DNA of 64,000 nt. Source: Zopfochytrium polystomum (lineage: Eukaryota > Chytridiomycota > Chytridiomycetes > Chytridiales > Chytridiaceae). The notes under the pieces were generated by a model that was given only the letters and a program-made list of their open reading frames with translations, was not told the DNA's origin and made no database searches. Made by a program: the position numbers and the translations under genes. The DNA lies in contig JAIVFJ010000011.1 in NCBI GenBank assembly GCA_025765615.1, positions 434,001-498,000 of the forward strand, in the 5' to 3' direction. Positions 1 to 11,383 of the stretch are shown here, one piece after another (within the stretch, counting starts at the first letter, position 1; the number at the start of each line of letters is the position of its first letter).

Positions 1-1388
1 AAGAATGGGGGAAAACTGAGGGGCTTCCATGGGATTGCAATCAGCATAGTCCTGTATAGAGCTTGCGAACACAAACGAATAGGAAGAGCTAAACTTAACC
101 TGATAAGTTATGCATTGCCCATGTGAAGTAGCGGCGAAGCAAGGGATGTTTGTGTAAGTAGTGGTCACACTCGTAAGAATTGTGTCCCACTTACAAAATC
201 ATTGACGCGGAATTGTGGAATGATTGAATTTGGTTCCTCTTGATCAAAGAAGATGCGAACTTCCTCGTTATACAATCGAACTGTAGTGGCAAAAAATATT
301 TAGCAAGTTATGCTCCCAAGGCGAGCGCACACTACACGTACCTGACACTGTCAACTGCTGTGGGGCTAACACGGTCTATGAGTAACAGATGCGAGGACAA
401 AATTTCTTACTTGTTGGAAGATCGACTACACGCAACACGAAATGCCCTAATTTACCCTGGCAGGATTCCCCATTTACGCTTCCAAAATAGTAGTTCCCAG
501 ATTCGGTAATCGTCCAAACGGTCGTTGTTTCACTTCCGTTGAAGTATAAACCTGATTCCTGACCACGGCATTTACACTGCTGATAGTCAGAATATGACAT
601 GCATTGGCCAAGGGCATTATTAAAGAGTGTGAAGGTGATCTAAAGTGGAAACACGCCAGCAGCAGTTAAAAATATGGCGAGTGCACAGAATCCAAATCGA
701 TGTTACCGTGTCCCCAACGGCAGCAATGTGGTCTCCAGTGTAAGGGTCCACTGCCCAGTCTGCTGAAAAGGTGTAATTGTCATAAAATCCATCCGCAGTA
801 ATGGTGGTGAGCCCTGTGAACGTTTAAACAAGTAGATGGAGAAGAATTAAGAGCAAAGAAGCCAATGCGTGTGAACCCACCGTACACAGTGTAGGGCTGG
901 TGCCCTGCGGTCACTTTGCTGGCCAGACCCGAACTTGTTAGCACTTGTCCATTGAACCAGCGGCTGGTTGCGCCCGCGGCGAGTAGAACCCCGGTTACAG
1001 CAAGAATTGCTGTAACCGCCACCAACAACGCCTTTCGGGCGCAAGAGGTTCGCCGGCAAGTTGGACTGATTGGCCCATAATCGCACTTTTCACGGGAAGC
1101 CGCGCGGAAGAAACGAAGCGGGGCGAAGAAGGAAGCGGATGGCGGTGGTGAGCGGCCAGGAACCAGCCGGTTGAGGAAGGGCGATGACGGTCCAATTTCC
1201 GGTTTCGCGTCGGGTGCAAACGGCTCAACGCAGCGGTGATGGTGAAGGTGCGAGTCAACTGATCCAAACGGTGGTGGATGCCGACCTGTAGCAGCATTGG
1301 CAATGCAAAAGGCAGTGGAGGACGGTGAAGACGGCAATGGCGGTGACAATGACGCCAAGGGCACTGTGGTGGTGGTAGAGGTAGAGGT

Positions 1389-1439
<51 letters not shown>

Positions 1440-1619
1440 AAGGAGGAAGGGAGTCGCACTCCCACTGGCGTTGTCGTCGTCGCCGCCGGCGCGGTGGTCG
1501 TCGTGGTGGTCGTGGTTGTCGTCGTCGTCCTGGTTGTGGTCGAAGCTGCAGGGCCTGAGCATGATTGAGGGAGTCGATTGCGAATGTGGAGGGAAAAAAA
1601 GGAAAAAGGAACTAGACAC
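1..1619 (-). CDS. Single-pass membrane protein with cupredoxin-like ectodomain (3' end beyond window)
   Basis: Spliced model, exons 881-1619, 707-813, 411-639, 195-280, 1-51, all in phase with GT-AG introns; it runs off the left edge. The first ~190 residues are low complexity (Asp/His-rich, then a long Ser run encoded by a trinucleotide repeat at 1391-1437). A hydrophobic segment near residues 195-217 (core LLVAVTAILAVTGVLLAAGA) follows basic residues, suggesting a type II anchor. After it comes a beta-rich region with VGDTITFTLFNN, GNYYFGSV and CQGKLGHFVLRVV. This order (strand, aromatic-Gly, Cys, x, Gly, x2, Gly-His) resembles phytocyanin/plastocyanin folds, so an extracellular blue-copper-like domain is inferred. 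Copper ligands are not proven. Residue 1 could instead be the Met about 20 residues in (MLRPCSF). Confidence 0.6.
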
Positions 1620-1880
1620 GGCGACTTTTGGGACAGACCGACAGACAGCAGACAGGCAGACAGGCAGACAGACAGACAGTCAGACAGACAGCCCAAAATA
1701 GGGATGGAGATGATTGACGAAGACGAGGGTGGCGTCCCAGTCCCAGTGGGGGCTGGGCGGCTTGGTGAGTGGGTGGCGCACAGCCTCGCGACAGAGCGCG
1801 CGCGCCAGCATAGCAAGACTTGTCATCTCTTCACACACACACACTCTCACACCCACACGAGCAGTGCGAGACTTGTCAGC
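1620..1880. promoter_or_regulatory. Divergent intergenic promoter region with CAGA-type repeats
   Basis: This 261 bp gap lies between the start of the leftward membrane-protein gene and the rightward FRA10AC1 gene. It holds a run of GACAGACA/CAGACAGG repeats (about 1637-1691) and a short CA/TCACAC run near 1834-1858. No convincing TATA box was seen. The shared-promoter role is inferred only from head-to-head orientation. Confidence 0.4.
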
Positions 1881-3281
1881 ATGTCCGCGTCACGGTCGTC
1901 GGCTGCGGCTGCGGGCTCCTCCACTACTTCAACGACGACGGCGACGACCTCGGCGGTCTTCCGTCAGACCCTTGCTGGCCTCAACGCATTCGAGGTGCGT
2001 ACAGAGTGGGCGTGGCGCGGGGCGTGGGGGGCGTGCGTGCGTGCGTGGGACGTTTGCTTGTGGACGACGATCGACAAGGGGGTTGAAATAAAAAAATCAG
2101 ACCGGCCTTCGCCGACTCTTTTCTGAGCGAATTCTACCCCCGCTATATTGATCCGTTGGCTAACGATTCTGATGGCCCGACGATCGCAACCCACGGCAAC
2201 AACAACGGGGAATCAAAAAACCACACACACACACGCACACACACACACACACACACGAACACGCGTGCCCGCATAACCAATACCCACAGCGCCACAAGAA
2301 GTTTATGAACGATTACTTTTTCCACTACAACCCCACCCGCGCTGCCGCCGACGTTACCGCCGCCGCAATAGGTCCTCGCCGTGTCGGTCCGTCCGAGATT
2401 GACATTCTCAAAAAACACCATCGGTAAAGGACCACTTCAGCCCCTTTCTTTTTTTTCCTTTCTTTTTATTTGTTTCGGATCCCTTACACGGCAACCCTTC
2501 GAACAGATTCCTCCACGACGACACCGACCTGGACCCCGCCACCACAACGTGGGAGCAGCGCATCGCTCTCCGCTACTACAACAAACTCTTTAAAGAGTAC
2601 TGTATCGCTGACATCCGCCCGCCCTCATCATCCTCATCATCGACAAAACGCGCCCCGCCCCCAGGAGCCATCGCCCTCCGCTGGCGCACCCAGCGCGAGG
2701 TCGTCTCAGGCTTTGGCCAGTTCGTGTGCGGCAACCTCAGCTGCGCGACAAAGAAGGGCGGCGGTGGCACGTCGTCGTCGTCGTCGTCGCAGGCGCTCAA
2801 GAGCTGGGAGGTCAACTTTGCGTACGTCGAGGACGGCGTCAAGAAGAACGCGCTCGTCAAGCTGCGGCTGTGCGGCGCGTGCGGGGAGTGGCTGGCCGCG
2901 GCGCGGAGGCGGGGCGGCAGCGGAGACGGCGGCAGTGCCAGCAGCAGCAGCAGCAGCAAGCGGGCGGCCGACGACGACGACGACGACGACGACGTGGATG
3001 GCAAGGGAGGCGGGCGGCGGAAGCGGCTAGCTGCGGATCGGCGGAGGCGGAAGCGGCGCGAGGGCGGGGAGGAGGAGGAAGAAGAGGAGTTGGAGGAAAC
3101 ACGGCGAGACGAGGGCGAGGGTGAGGGGCGCCGGGAAGAACAGGATCGCGATCCCGCAGCAGCGGCGGCCGCCGCCGCTGCCGCGGACGCGTCGCGGATA
3201 TGGACTCAGCCGCTGGTCCTGGAGACGGAAAAAACTCGCGAGGAGGAGATGGACGAGTTCTTTGCGGATTTGCTGGGCTGA
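1881..3281 (+). CDS. FRA10AC1: FRA10AC1-family protein
   Basis: Three exons, 1881-1994, 2290-2423 and 2507-3281, give 340 residues with in-phase joins. Family hallmarks appear in order: RHKKFMNDYFFHYN, WEQRIALRYYNKLFKEYC, the GQFVCGNLSC...C..C zinc-finger-like core, SWEVNFAYVEDGVKKNALVK, LRLCGACGEW, and a charged C-terminus ending MDEFFADLLG. Human FRA10AC1 is a nuclear protein linked to the spliceosome; a similar nuclear role here is by homology. The chytrid copy has Ser, Asp and Gly runs inserted between conserved blocks (for example a Ser run after the CGNLSC motif) and a basic nuclear-localisation-like tail near residue 250. Start chosen at the ATG that opens exon 1 (MSASRSS); the first intron of about 295 bp contains CA repeats. 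Confidence 0.88.
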
Positions 3282-3568
3282 GGACTGAGGACAAAAAAAA
3301 AGCAAACGGCGGGAATGCTCTTTATCTTTCCACAACTCTCTGTGTCCGTCCGATTATCCGAATGCTCTCCTTTACTTGTGTAAAAGAGATGTCAAGAAAG
3401 GTTCTTGGCAGTGGCTATTTGAAGAATGACCTGTGCGCGAGAGGGGCTAAAGTAGGTTGCTTTGTCAAAGTGTCTTTGTGCGGTGTTCTTGTAGCCTCAA
3501 CTCAGAATTGTGTGTATTATTTTTCATCTCCAGCAAAAGCTTTCCTCCTGACCCCCAAAACCCCACCA

Positions 3569-4178
3569 TTATGGCAACGGCGCCCCCGCCGCTGCCGTGG
3601 CCCGACCAAACACCTTGCCGTTAACCGCAATCAGCCAAGGGCGGTCCACCCGCAACAGCCGCACGACCGACGACGGCGTCCCGCTCGGCCCCGCAAACTC
3701 GCAATTCCGCACGTACGGGCTCGCGACGAGCAGCTCGTCACCGACCGTCACCGCGTTCGACGAAACGTTGTAGAGCGTCACGACGACACGGAAGCCGGCC
3801 TTATCTGCCGCGACAAAGAGGCTGAGGCGGGGACGGCGAAAACAGCAAGGGAAAGCACATCGAAAAAAGTTGGCAGAGTTTTCGGGTTTTCGCGTTGTTG
3901 GTAGCGACGAGTGAAGGAAATAGAAGGGGCAAATAATAAAAAAAGAGTTGTTCACGTTAAGTTTTTTGCAATTCGAGTCAGGAAGGAAAAAGCCGCCACA
4001 AAAGAATCAAAAGAAAACCGCGACGTACCGAGACAGCGGGCAGTTCAGTTCCCTCAGAATCTTGACGCGCACTGCCTTCCGCGCAAATCTCTCCTCTGGC
4101 GCTGTCGTCCCGCCCTGTACGTTCCCGGCGTCGCACAGCACGCTGTCGATGCCATCCACTTCGGTCAGCGCCGGTAGA

Positions 4179-4214
<36 letters not shown>

Positions 4215-6239
4215 GGGACTCCGGCAGCGCCAGCGGCAAGTGCGCTTGGTATCCCGCTGCCCCTAGGAATGTCGGCCGAGGTCGTGGTGTTGGCGGTATC
4301 GCTCGAGCCAGACCCTATCGCCGCTACCACATTGAGCATCATGGCCTCAATACTGCGAGCCTGTTCCACTGAGTCGGGTCCCACGCCGACAGGGTCCAAC
4401 TCTGCCGCGCGAAGGTGGTCGGCGACTGAAAGTGCGTAGTTTTCCAGGTAACAATGAACCTGGGGATGGGGGGAGTTGGCGGGTTTGCGCCAAAAAAAAG
4501 CTCGCGCCGGTCAGCAACGAGATATGAGCAAGAGTCGTGGCACAAATCTGGCCCCGGTTGCGCAAACGACGAACTAACAATCGCTCGGTTCCGATACAAG
4601 TCTGGGTTGTCTCGAAGTTGCTTGAAAGTTTCCTGTTGAGCACAAATAACGTCTTTAGAACAATATCATTGTGCCCTGTGCCTCATAAAAGAACAAAAGC
4701 GATCCAAAAAACTTTGCACCCCAACCCACAACTCTCTTCAGAAGCTGGCTCCGTTCACCCAGCGCTTACCGCCTTCTTGTACGCATTCAACGCCTTTCGA
4801 AGCTCCGCCAACCGGAACGTCACGGAGAGGAACTGCCGCAGGTACGTTGAGCCTAGTCCCACTAGGTAGATTGAGCAGAGGTCAGGGGCGAGACAATCAA
4901 ATCGCCTCCTTCTTTCACATCGACTCACACCACGCTTTGCCGTCTGCAGCGTCCAGGAGCAGCGCCTCTTTGCACAGCTTAGCGCTCTCTTCAAGATTCC
5001 TTGCCGTTTCCTCTCCCGATGCGCCTGCATGGGTTAGGAATTGTACGAACGGAAGAGGGGTGGTGTCGGTTAAAGCGGAAAAGCAAAACCCCACCAACAA
5101 ACCAACCCGCAACCGGCTCACGCAGCATCTGCGCAACGCTCAGAATCCCGACCGCGTTTCTCCGCACCCTGAGCCCGCGCTCAAAACACGCGAGCGCCCT
5201 CGCCCGGCCCTGCTGCGCCGCCGCCCCTGCCGCCACTTCCGCCCCCGCCGCCGCCGACGTCGTCGTCGTCGCCGTCGGCGGCACCTGCTCCGCCTCGATC
5301 GCCAGCCGCCACCAGCAGTCCCCCGCGCCGTTCCACCCGTCCACGCACCCGGGGTCCAGCTTGACGCAGCACCCAAAGTCCTCGAGCGCCCGCGCCGCCG
5401 GGTGGTACTGGCTGCCGTCGCCGGCGGCCGCCGGCCCTGGCGCAGGCTCTGCCGCAGGATGAGGAGGAGGAGACGGAAGGAGCGCAAGCAGCTGCGCGCG
5501 CTGCAGGTGGTACTGCGCACGCGCTGGCCGCCGGCAGCGTCGCGTCGAAGCGCGCCGGCGCGGCGGCGGGGGCGGCGGCGGGGGCGACCGCCAAGGATGA
5601 CGACGCGGACGGGGACGCAGCAGCGGCGGCGGCGGCGGCGGCAGCAGCGGCGGCGGCGCGGCGGCGCGAGCGGGCTGGCGGCGAAGTCAGGAGTGCGAGG
5701 TGGTCGAGCGCGGCGGCGACGACGGCGGCGACGCGGCGGTCGCGGGTGCTCGCGGCAGCAGCAGCCGCAGTGGCGGCGGCGGCGGCAGAGGCAGAGGCGG
5801 GGACGGCGGGGAGCGGGTAGCGCGACCAGTACGAGTCGGCGAATGCGGCCGCGGCGGCGACGATTCCGGCGAGCTCGGCCGAGTGGGCGGCGTAGTCGAG
5901 CGTCGGCGTTGTGAAGGACGGCGCTGCCGTGGGCAGGCCGAGGACGGCCGCGATGTCGAGGTCGTGCAGTGAGTCAAGGTCGTCGCCAGCGGCGGCGCCG
6001 ACTGACGGCGGCGGCGACGACTGGCTCGTTGACGAGGGGCTGCGGCGGCCTTTGATGGCTCGGCCGGCGCTGCTGCTGTCCCTGGGCTGAGAAGAGGCCT
6101 TTGGAGCTTCTGGCACCCCCGGCGCCGCCGTCGCCACCATCGTCGCCGTTGCCGTCCAAGCGCTCGCGGCGGTGGTGCCTCCTTGGCTTTGGCCTGCTTC
6201 CGCTGCTGTGATCATACCTTTTTCTGCCGGTCTGTACAA
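3569..6239 (-). CDS. TTC5: TTC5/STRAP-like TPR protein with C-terminal OB fold
   Basis: Exons read from the minus strand: 5589-6239, 5107-5512, 4929-5024, 4770-4861, 4579-4632, 4029-4459, 3569-3821 (about 660 residues, phases consistent). TPR-like blocks match TTC5 in order: ALEDFGCCVKLDPGCVDGWN, ALACFERGLRVRRNAVG, KLCKEALLLDAADGKAW, NPDLYRNRAIVHCYLENYAL with HLRAAELDP, then the C-terminal OB-fold strand pattern TLYNVSSNAVTVGDELLVAS and PWLIAVNGKVFG. TTC5 in animals is a p300/JMY cofactor and tubulin-autoregulation adaptor; the role here is inferred from family. The N-terminal 200 residues are Ala/Ser-rich. The frame changes near 5513-5588; a 76 bp GC-rich intron (weak donor GTCGCC) restores phase, but an assembly indel is an alternative. 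The true start upstream of 6239 is uncertain. Confidence 0.75.
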
Positions 6240-6536
6240 ATTTTAAGCACCTCAACTCCAACACCTCGCCGGGCCGTTCTTGCCGCAAATAACGGGTGCG
6301 AACGCAGATGCTACGCGACGCGATTACAACTTCTTACTTAGTATTAAAACAACAACACCAACAGCAACAACAACTCCACACTCACAATTATCGTTTCACG
6401 ACCCGCAGGCGCACCACCACGCGAAAGGAAGAAAACAAACAAAAAAAAAAAAAAAAGAATGGATTCAATCTACAGCGCGAGCCGGACTCAAGGCCCCTCT
6501 CGTCCTCTTCAGTCCTCGCGCATCGCCTCCCCAGCG

Positions 6537-9500
6537 TTACGGTCTTCGAACTTGGGACGGCGCATCCTTCGCTCTCGCAGCATCTGGCACCATCCCCGCG
6601 GCGGGGGCGGGCGCGGCGGGCAGGCCAGAATTCGGTCCGCCACCCTCTCCGCCGCCCGACCGCGCTAGCCGCGCACCCGCCGTCGCGCCAGCCGGTGCCG
6701 CCGCACAGCTCCCGACGTAGCAGCCCGTCAGAAAGTCGAACCTCGGATCGCTGGTCGCCGCACGGTGCACGTGGAGCGGGACCAGCAACCCCGTGTAGCG
6801 ATCGCTGATGCTGCCGCCACCGTCCGTCGGCTTTGAAGGGGCGGCTTCGTTGCTGGTGGACACGGCGTCCGCTGCAGAGCCCTCTGTAGGTTGCGAATCG
6901 GGCGGAGGTGGAGGTGGAGACGGCAGCATAGACTTTGAGTGCGTTGCGGAAGAGGTGGTGGCGGCCGAGGCAGCGGGAGCGCGGGGGAGTTGAGCATCCT
7001 CGCGAAGTGCTGTTTCCGCGCGCTTGAGGAGCTTCGATAGGAAAAGCTTGGTAGCCTGAGGACCACCACCGCATTGAGTGGCAAGAACAAATCAAAATGA
7101 TAGGAGAATAAATAAACGGGTCAAGCTTTACGTTAGTGGCATGTTGGCATGAAAAAAAAAAAAGAAGCAGCAAACTACGTACCTCGAACAAAAGTCCACC
7201 CACAACCTCCCGTGCTGCAACAACCAAGCCATCACCATTCACTCCAGACGAACCGCCATCCGCATGCTGTCCAATGCGCACCACATCCAAAGCACCTGGA
7301 ACGGCGACGCCGACGCGCGACGCTTCCGCCAGCACCCAGGCCACTCCATTCGGGTTGGCGCAACCTCTCATCCACGTCCGGGGACCAGCAGCTGCAACAT
7401 CCCAAGCCGACGAGCCTTTGTTGGGCGGAAAATGTGCAGACAGTGCAGGTAGCGGCGGAACGGCGCGCAATGCGGCGAGAATCGGGTTTGGGCGCGAGAG
7501 CGTGGACACACTTGGAATCGCTGCGGGCGCTGCCGCGGAGGTGGAGGCTGGCTGTCCCGAGGAGTCGCCGTCTGCGACGGCCAATTCCGCAGTCCGGGTC
7601 GCGCCGAAGCCGTGCTTGGTGAGGACTGGGCATGTCAAAGGGGCAGCGTCCGTTTCGCCTTCTACATGCCACGGGCCGCCGCACGCCCAGCAGTACGGCA
7701 CCAGAGTAGATCCAGCATCTTTCGGTTCCGTCGCGCTCGAGCTGCCACTTGCTTGTGCTTCTGCTCGAGTCTCGGGCTTGGCCACCGCTCCCTGCGACAG
7801 TCCTGACACAATGTTCGAACTGGACTTTGTTCGAGCAACTTTCCCCTTTCCTCCACCCTTCTTTCCACTCGTGGCTGAAGGTGGCGGTGGTGGTGGAGCT
7901 GCGGAAGGAGCACGCGGTGGTCCGAACACGGTATTACGATCAAGTTCGATGTCGAACCACTCCTCTCCGCCAAGGACTTGCGTGCCGAGCTGGAGGCGGT
8001 CGAGCTGGAAAGAAGGGAAGCAATTACGCCCAGGCACACAATGGCGAGTGAAGGGGACGTTGAAAAGAACTGAAGAAAGTCACCTTCAAGGCATAGATGA
8101 GATCCTTAGGTCTGTTTCGCTCTTTGTCCACAAAATACAGGCGAATTCGAATTGTAAACTCACCCCATCCGTATCTCGTGAGGTGAAATGGCGGGGCGGT
8201 TACACCAACTACATCATTTGGTGCGTAGTCACGATGGAGAAAAATGACGATGCGATCAACAAATGTGGAGATGTCGGGATCCTGTCAGAGACGCAGTTTG
8301 GGAGGAGCGAGTGAATTTCAGTCAGTTCTTGCAACTTGGATGTTTAAGAAGAGATGGACTGTACGGTTGGGGGGCAACGGAGAAAGAGCATCCACTTGTA
8401 TTGATACTTGTCGAAACCACGCTTTTCTGTTCAGTAGGTAATGTCAAAGTTGTACCCGTCACCAATAAACGCAATTAACCTTCGGGAATGTATCGGCTAA
8501 CGTTGCCAACCAATATTCTTCGAGTGATATAAAAGCGAGACCCTTCCGCGCCGGGGCGGATCGCAATTCCACCAGTAAAAAGGGCATTTGCGGGACTTGC
8601 ACTGCTGCTGTTGCTGTGGAACAGTCAAAAGCGATGCGTCAGGCACGACTTGGTCAAACGATCGCAAAAATTCAACCAGTAAAATGTTTACCTTGAACCA
8701 GCACCGTCAGCTGCAACTGCCGAGTGCATTTCCACATCTTCGTCTCTACTTCCCATGGCCTTCTCTTCACCCAGATCGTCGGCGTGGGCTGTCGAATCTG
8801 GCTTTGCGGTCGGACTAACGGGATCCGGGGAGAGAATAATTTGCTCGGCCGGAACCGCGGCGTCCTCGTCCCCAATGTCTATGTCACCGGAGGGTTCGTA
8901 GACATTGATGCGCGCAATCTACGGCGTGGACCTCTAATATCAGATGGAGAGAAGGCCGATTTCGGAGCACAACAGCCACGATGAAGACTAACCCGCTTTG
9001 GACGGATCTTACTGTTTACAGAGTTGCTGCATGAAAATGAACGAGTTCCTGCTGATTAAAGATTCACTCCTTCCACAAGGATACGAGAGGATTGACCCAA
9101 AACGGGGTACTCAACAGATCGCTTTCCCTCACGACGGGTCCAGCGGGCCGATCGAAGGCTTTTGGAACCAATGAGTTAAGTCGGGCCGTCTCCTTAGCCT
9201 CCGTCACTCCCGGCGCGACCTTTGAATAGGACAAGCAGCAAAAAAATCAGCAGCGGATTTTTAATAGAATGGAACAAAAGCAACGTCAAAAGAGTGCTAC
9301 CTCCACGCCGCACATTCGGACGGCTTGCAGGTGTCCAGTCAGTTCGATTTGATGCTTGTTACGACAATGATTAATGAAGCCTTGGAGGCTAGCAAAGTCA
9401 GATCGACGGCAGGATGGGCAGATCACTCTTCGTCAGGAGGCAGACCAAGTACCAACGGAAGTCGTTTTGCATGACAGCGGAAAGTGCGGTTGTCGCAAAG

Positions 9501-10909
9501 TGTGTTCGATTCGTGTTTTACACAAGAATGAGGGAATCGGCAGGCGTCAATGGGAGATAGAACAATGTACACTATTCGTTTCACGTACTTGACCGTGACA
9601 CCGTCTTCGCGTTGTGCGAAAAGGTCCTTTCCATTGCTGCCGCTCCGCCGACCTACGGGCGTCTCCAGATGCGGCGGTAAGGCGGGAATAGCCTCTACCG
9701 GGGGAGCAGCCGCCACTGCGCGAGCCGCGTCATTCGCCGTACCACTGCTCTGAGATGCAAGAGCGCGGGCTGGTGGCCCGGCTGTTCCACTTTCCAATGT
9801 AACGGTCGTGGGTGCAAGTGTAGTTACGATCGCGCTTGCGCTGTGAGCTCCAGACTGCCTTCCTCCAGCCGCGCCCGTCGATCGGCGCGTCCTTGATCCC
9901 ACCGCTTGAGCATTCCCCGCGAAGGCCCCACCATCCCCAGGACCGGTCCCTGCACCCGCCTGGGTTGCAGGACTGGACGAAGCTGCTAAAGACGCGACAG
10001 CGCTGCGTATCAAGTTCATGGCGTCCTCTCCTTTCGAAATCTCGTCGCGGATTGACTGAATCTCCCGACGCTTGAGAAGAATCTCGAAGTCGAATTGAGT
10101 GCGAATGATGTGGGAGATGCGGTCCAAAGTCGTTGGATCTGAAGGAGAAGGTTTGGAAACAGTTTCAGCAGGCAGGACATCTCACCTTCGATCGTGGCTC
10201 GCTGCCGATCATGTCGAGCCGGCTGTACAATCGGAGTCGTCTCCCCTTGCTGTCCACGTCCTTCCTCGTTGTTGAATAAAGTCTCGGCGCCAGAAGAAGC
10301 AGTTGAGGAGTCTTTCACTCCGTTTGGGTGTTCGTGACGCGACCGCTTTGCCGGGGGATCCTGCTGCCCAGAGTTCACCGGTGCTGGCCGCTTCTGGGCG
10401 GGCGAAGAGTGGCCTCCGCGAGGAGAATTCGGCTGCTGAGGTCCGGTGGAGATGGGAGCAGGAGGGAAGTGCGACCGCGCCTCGTCCGGCGAACCCGCGA
10501 AAGAGTCTGGCGCCGCAAGAACCGATCCGGGAGGCGGAGACAGTTCCTGCATAAGTGGCTGACCAGTTTGCTGCACTGGCGAGGAGGTCGCGAGCGACGA
10601 CGCCGTTGCGGAGGGTGACGGCGGCTGGGCAGGCTGCGGTGGTGGAAGTGGTGGTGGTTGAGGTTGTCCTGACAGCGATGGCGGCACATGTGCTGCCGGC
10701 AGGTCGTGCGGGATCGGGGCGTTGCCGGAGGGCATGGTTGCAGGAGCTCGAGGAGCAGCAGTAGGGGGCGCAGCAGCCCGCAGGGGCTCAGGTGCGGTTG
10801 CGGGTGCGGCGGGGACCGACGCCGACGGAAGAACGAGTGTCGCGGCGGCGGCCTCGGCGGCCGCTACGGCCAGGTCGGCCAGCGAGAAGAGCGGGTTGGA
10901 GCTGTCCAT
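6537..10909 (-). CDS. YEATS2: YEATS2-like chromatin reader (ATAC-type subunit)
   Basis: Ten exons (10186-10909, 9589-10138, 9301-9427, 9133-9219, 8692-8918, 8480-8613, 8365-8426, 8084-8281, 7183-8004, 6537-7055) give about 1149 residues, all phases closing. Visible parts: a disordered Pro/Ala N-terminus; a helical segment ISHIIRTQFDFEILLKRREI as in YEATS2; a finger-like block CPSCRRSDFASLQGFINHCR (CX2C...H/C); the YEATS domain with ILVGNVSRYIPE, YKWMLFLR, DISTFVDRIVIFLHRDY and PPFHLTRYGWGEFTIRIRL; and a C-terminal histone-fold-like block with HVHRAATSDPRFDFLTG. YEATS domains bind acylated histone lysines; YEATS2 is a scaffold of the ATAC acetyltransferase complex, so a nuclear role is expected. 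The start could be an upstream in-frame Met at 11017. Confidence 0.88.
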
Positions 10910-11383
10910 GTCACGCTCTTTATTTTTTGGATGGCTTCTGGCGGTGGGCGAGGACGGTTCCTTATGCCCCTTCACCAGGCTTGCTCCTCCTCCTGGAGGC
11001 GTGGAGAGGCCGTTCATTCATTCATTCAGCTTCAACAGCAACTCTCCGTACCCGTCCGCCCTTTTTTAGCGACGCGCGAACGAATGGGGGGCGAGCAAGC
11101 GAAGCAAGGAAAGGAAGTCCGGGGGAGTGCTGCACGCATGTCGCGCTAGCGTTCGCGCAACTACTACCCGGCAAGCATTCACCCACCGACAGCAGATAAG
11201 TCACGAGCGTTTCGGCGGTGTCCCGCCCTGCTGTTGCATCCATCCACCGCATGTGGCCATCCCATCCATCCTATCCACCATCCATCCGACCATCCACGAC
11301 AACAATCTGGACTGGACAAGTCAAGTCCGAAAACCGTTTTCCTTTCTGCGCTCGCAACAAAGAATAGACCTTGCTTTTCCCGT
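10910..11383. other. Intergenic region, YEATS2 promoter side
   Basis: This gap lies between the start of the YEATS2-like gene and the end of the methyltransferase gene, both on the minus strand. It contains CATCCATC-type repeats near 11239-11300 and a small in-frame extension that could add 36 residues to YEATS2. No gene or clear TATA box was seen. Confidence 0.5.

Noticed and set aside
4847..5914. 355-codon plus-strand Arg-rich ORF
   Set aside because: Antisense to TTC5; its Arg/Ala composition reflects GCC/CGG repeats.
7136..8314. 392-codon plus-strand ORF
   Set aside because: It is antisense to exons 8-9 of the YEATS2-like gene, which has family motifs and exact splicing.
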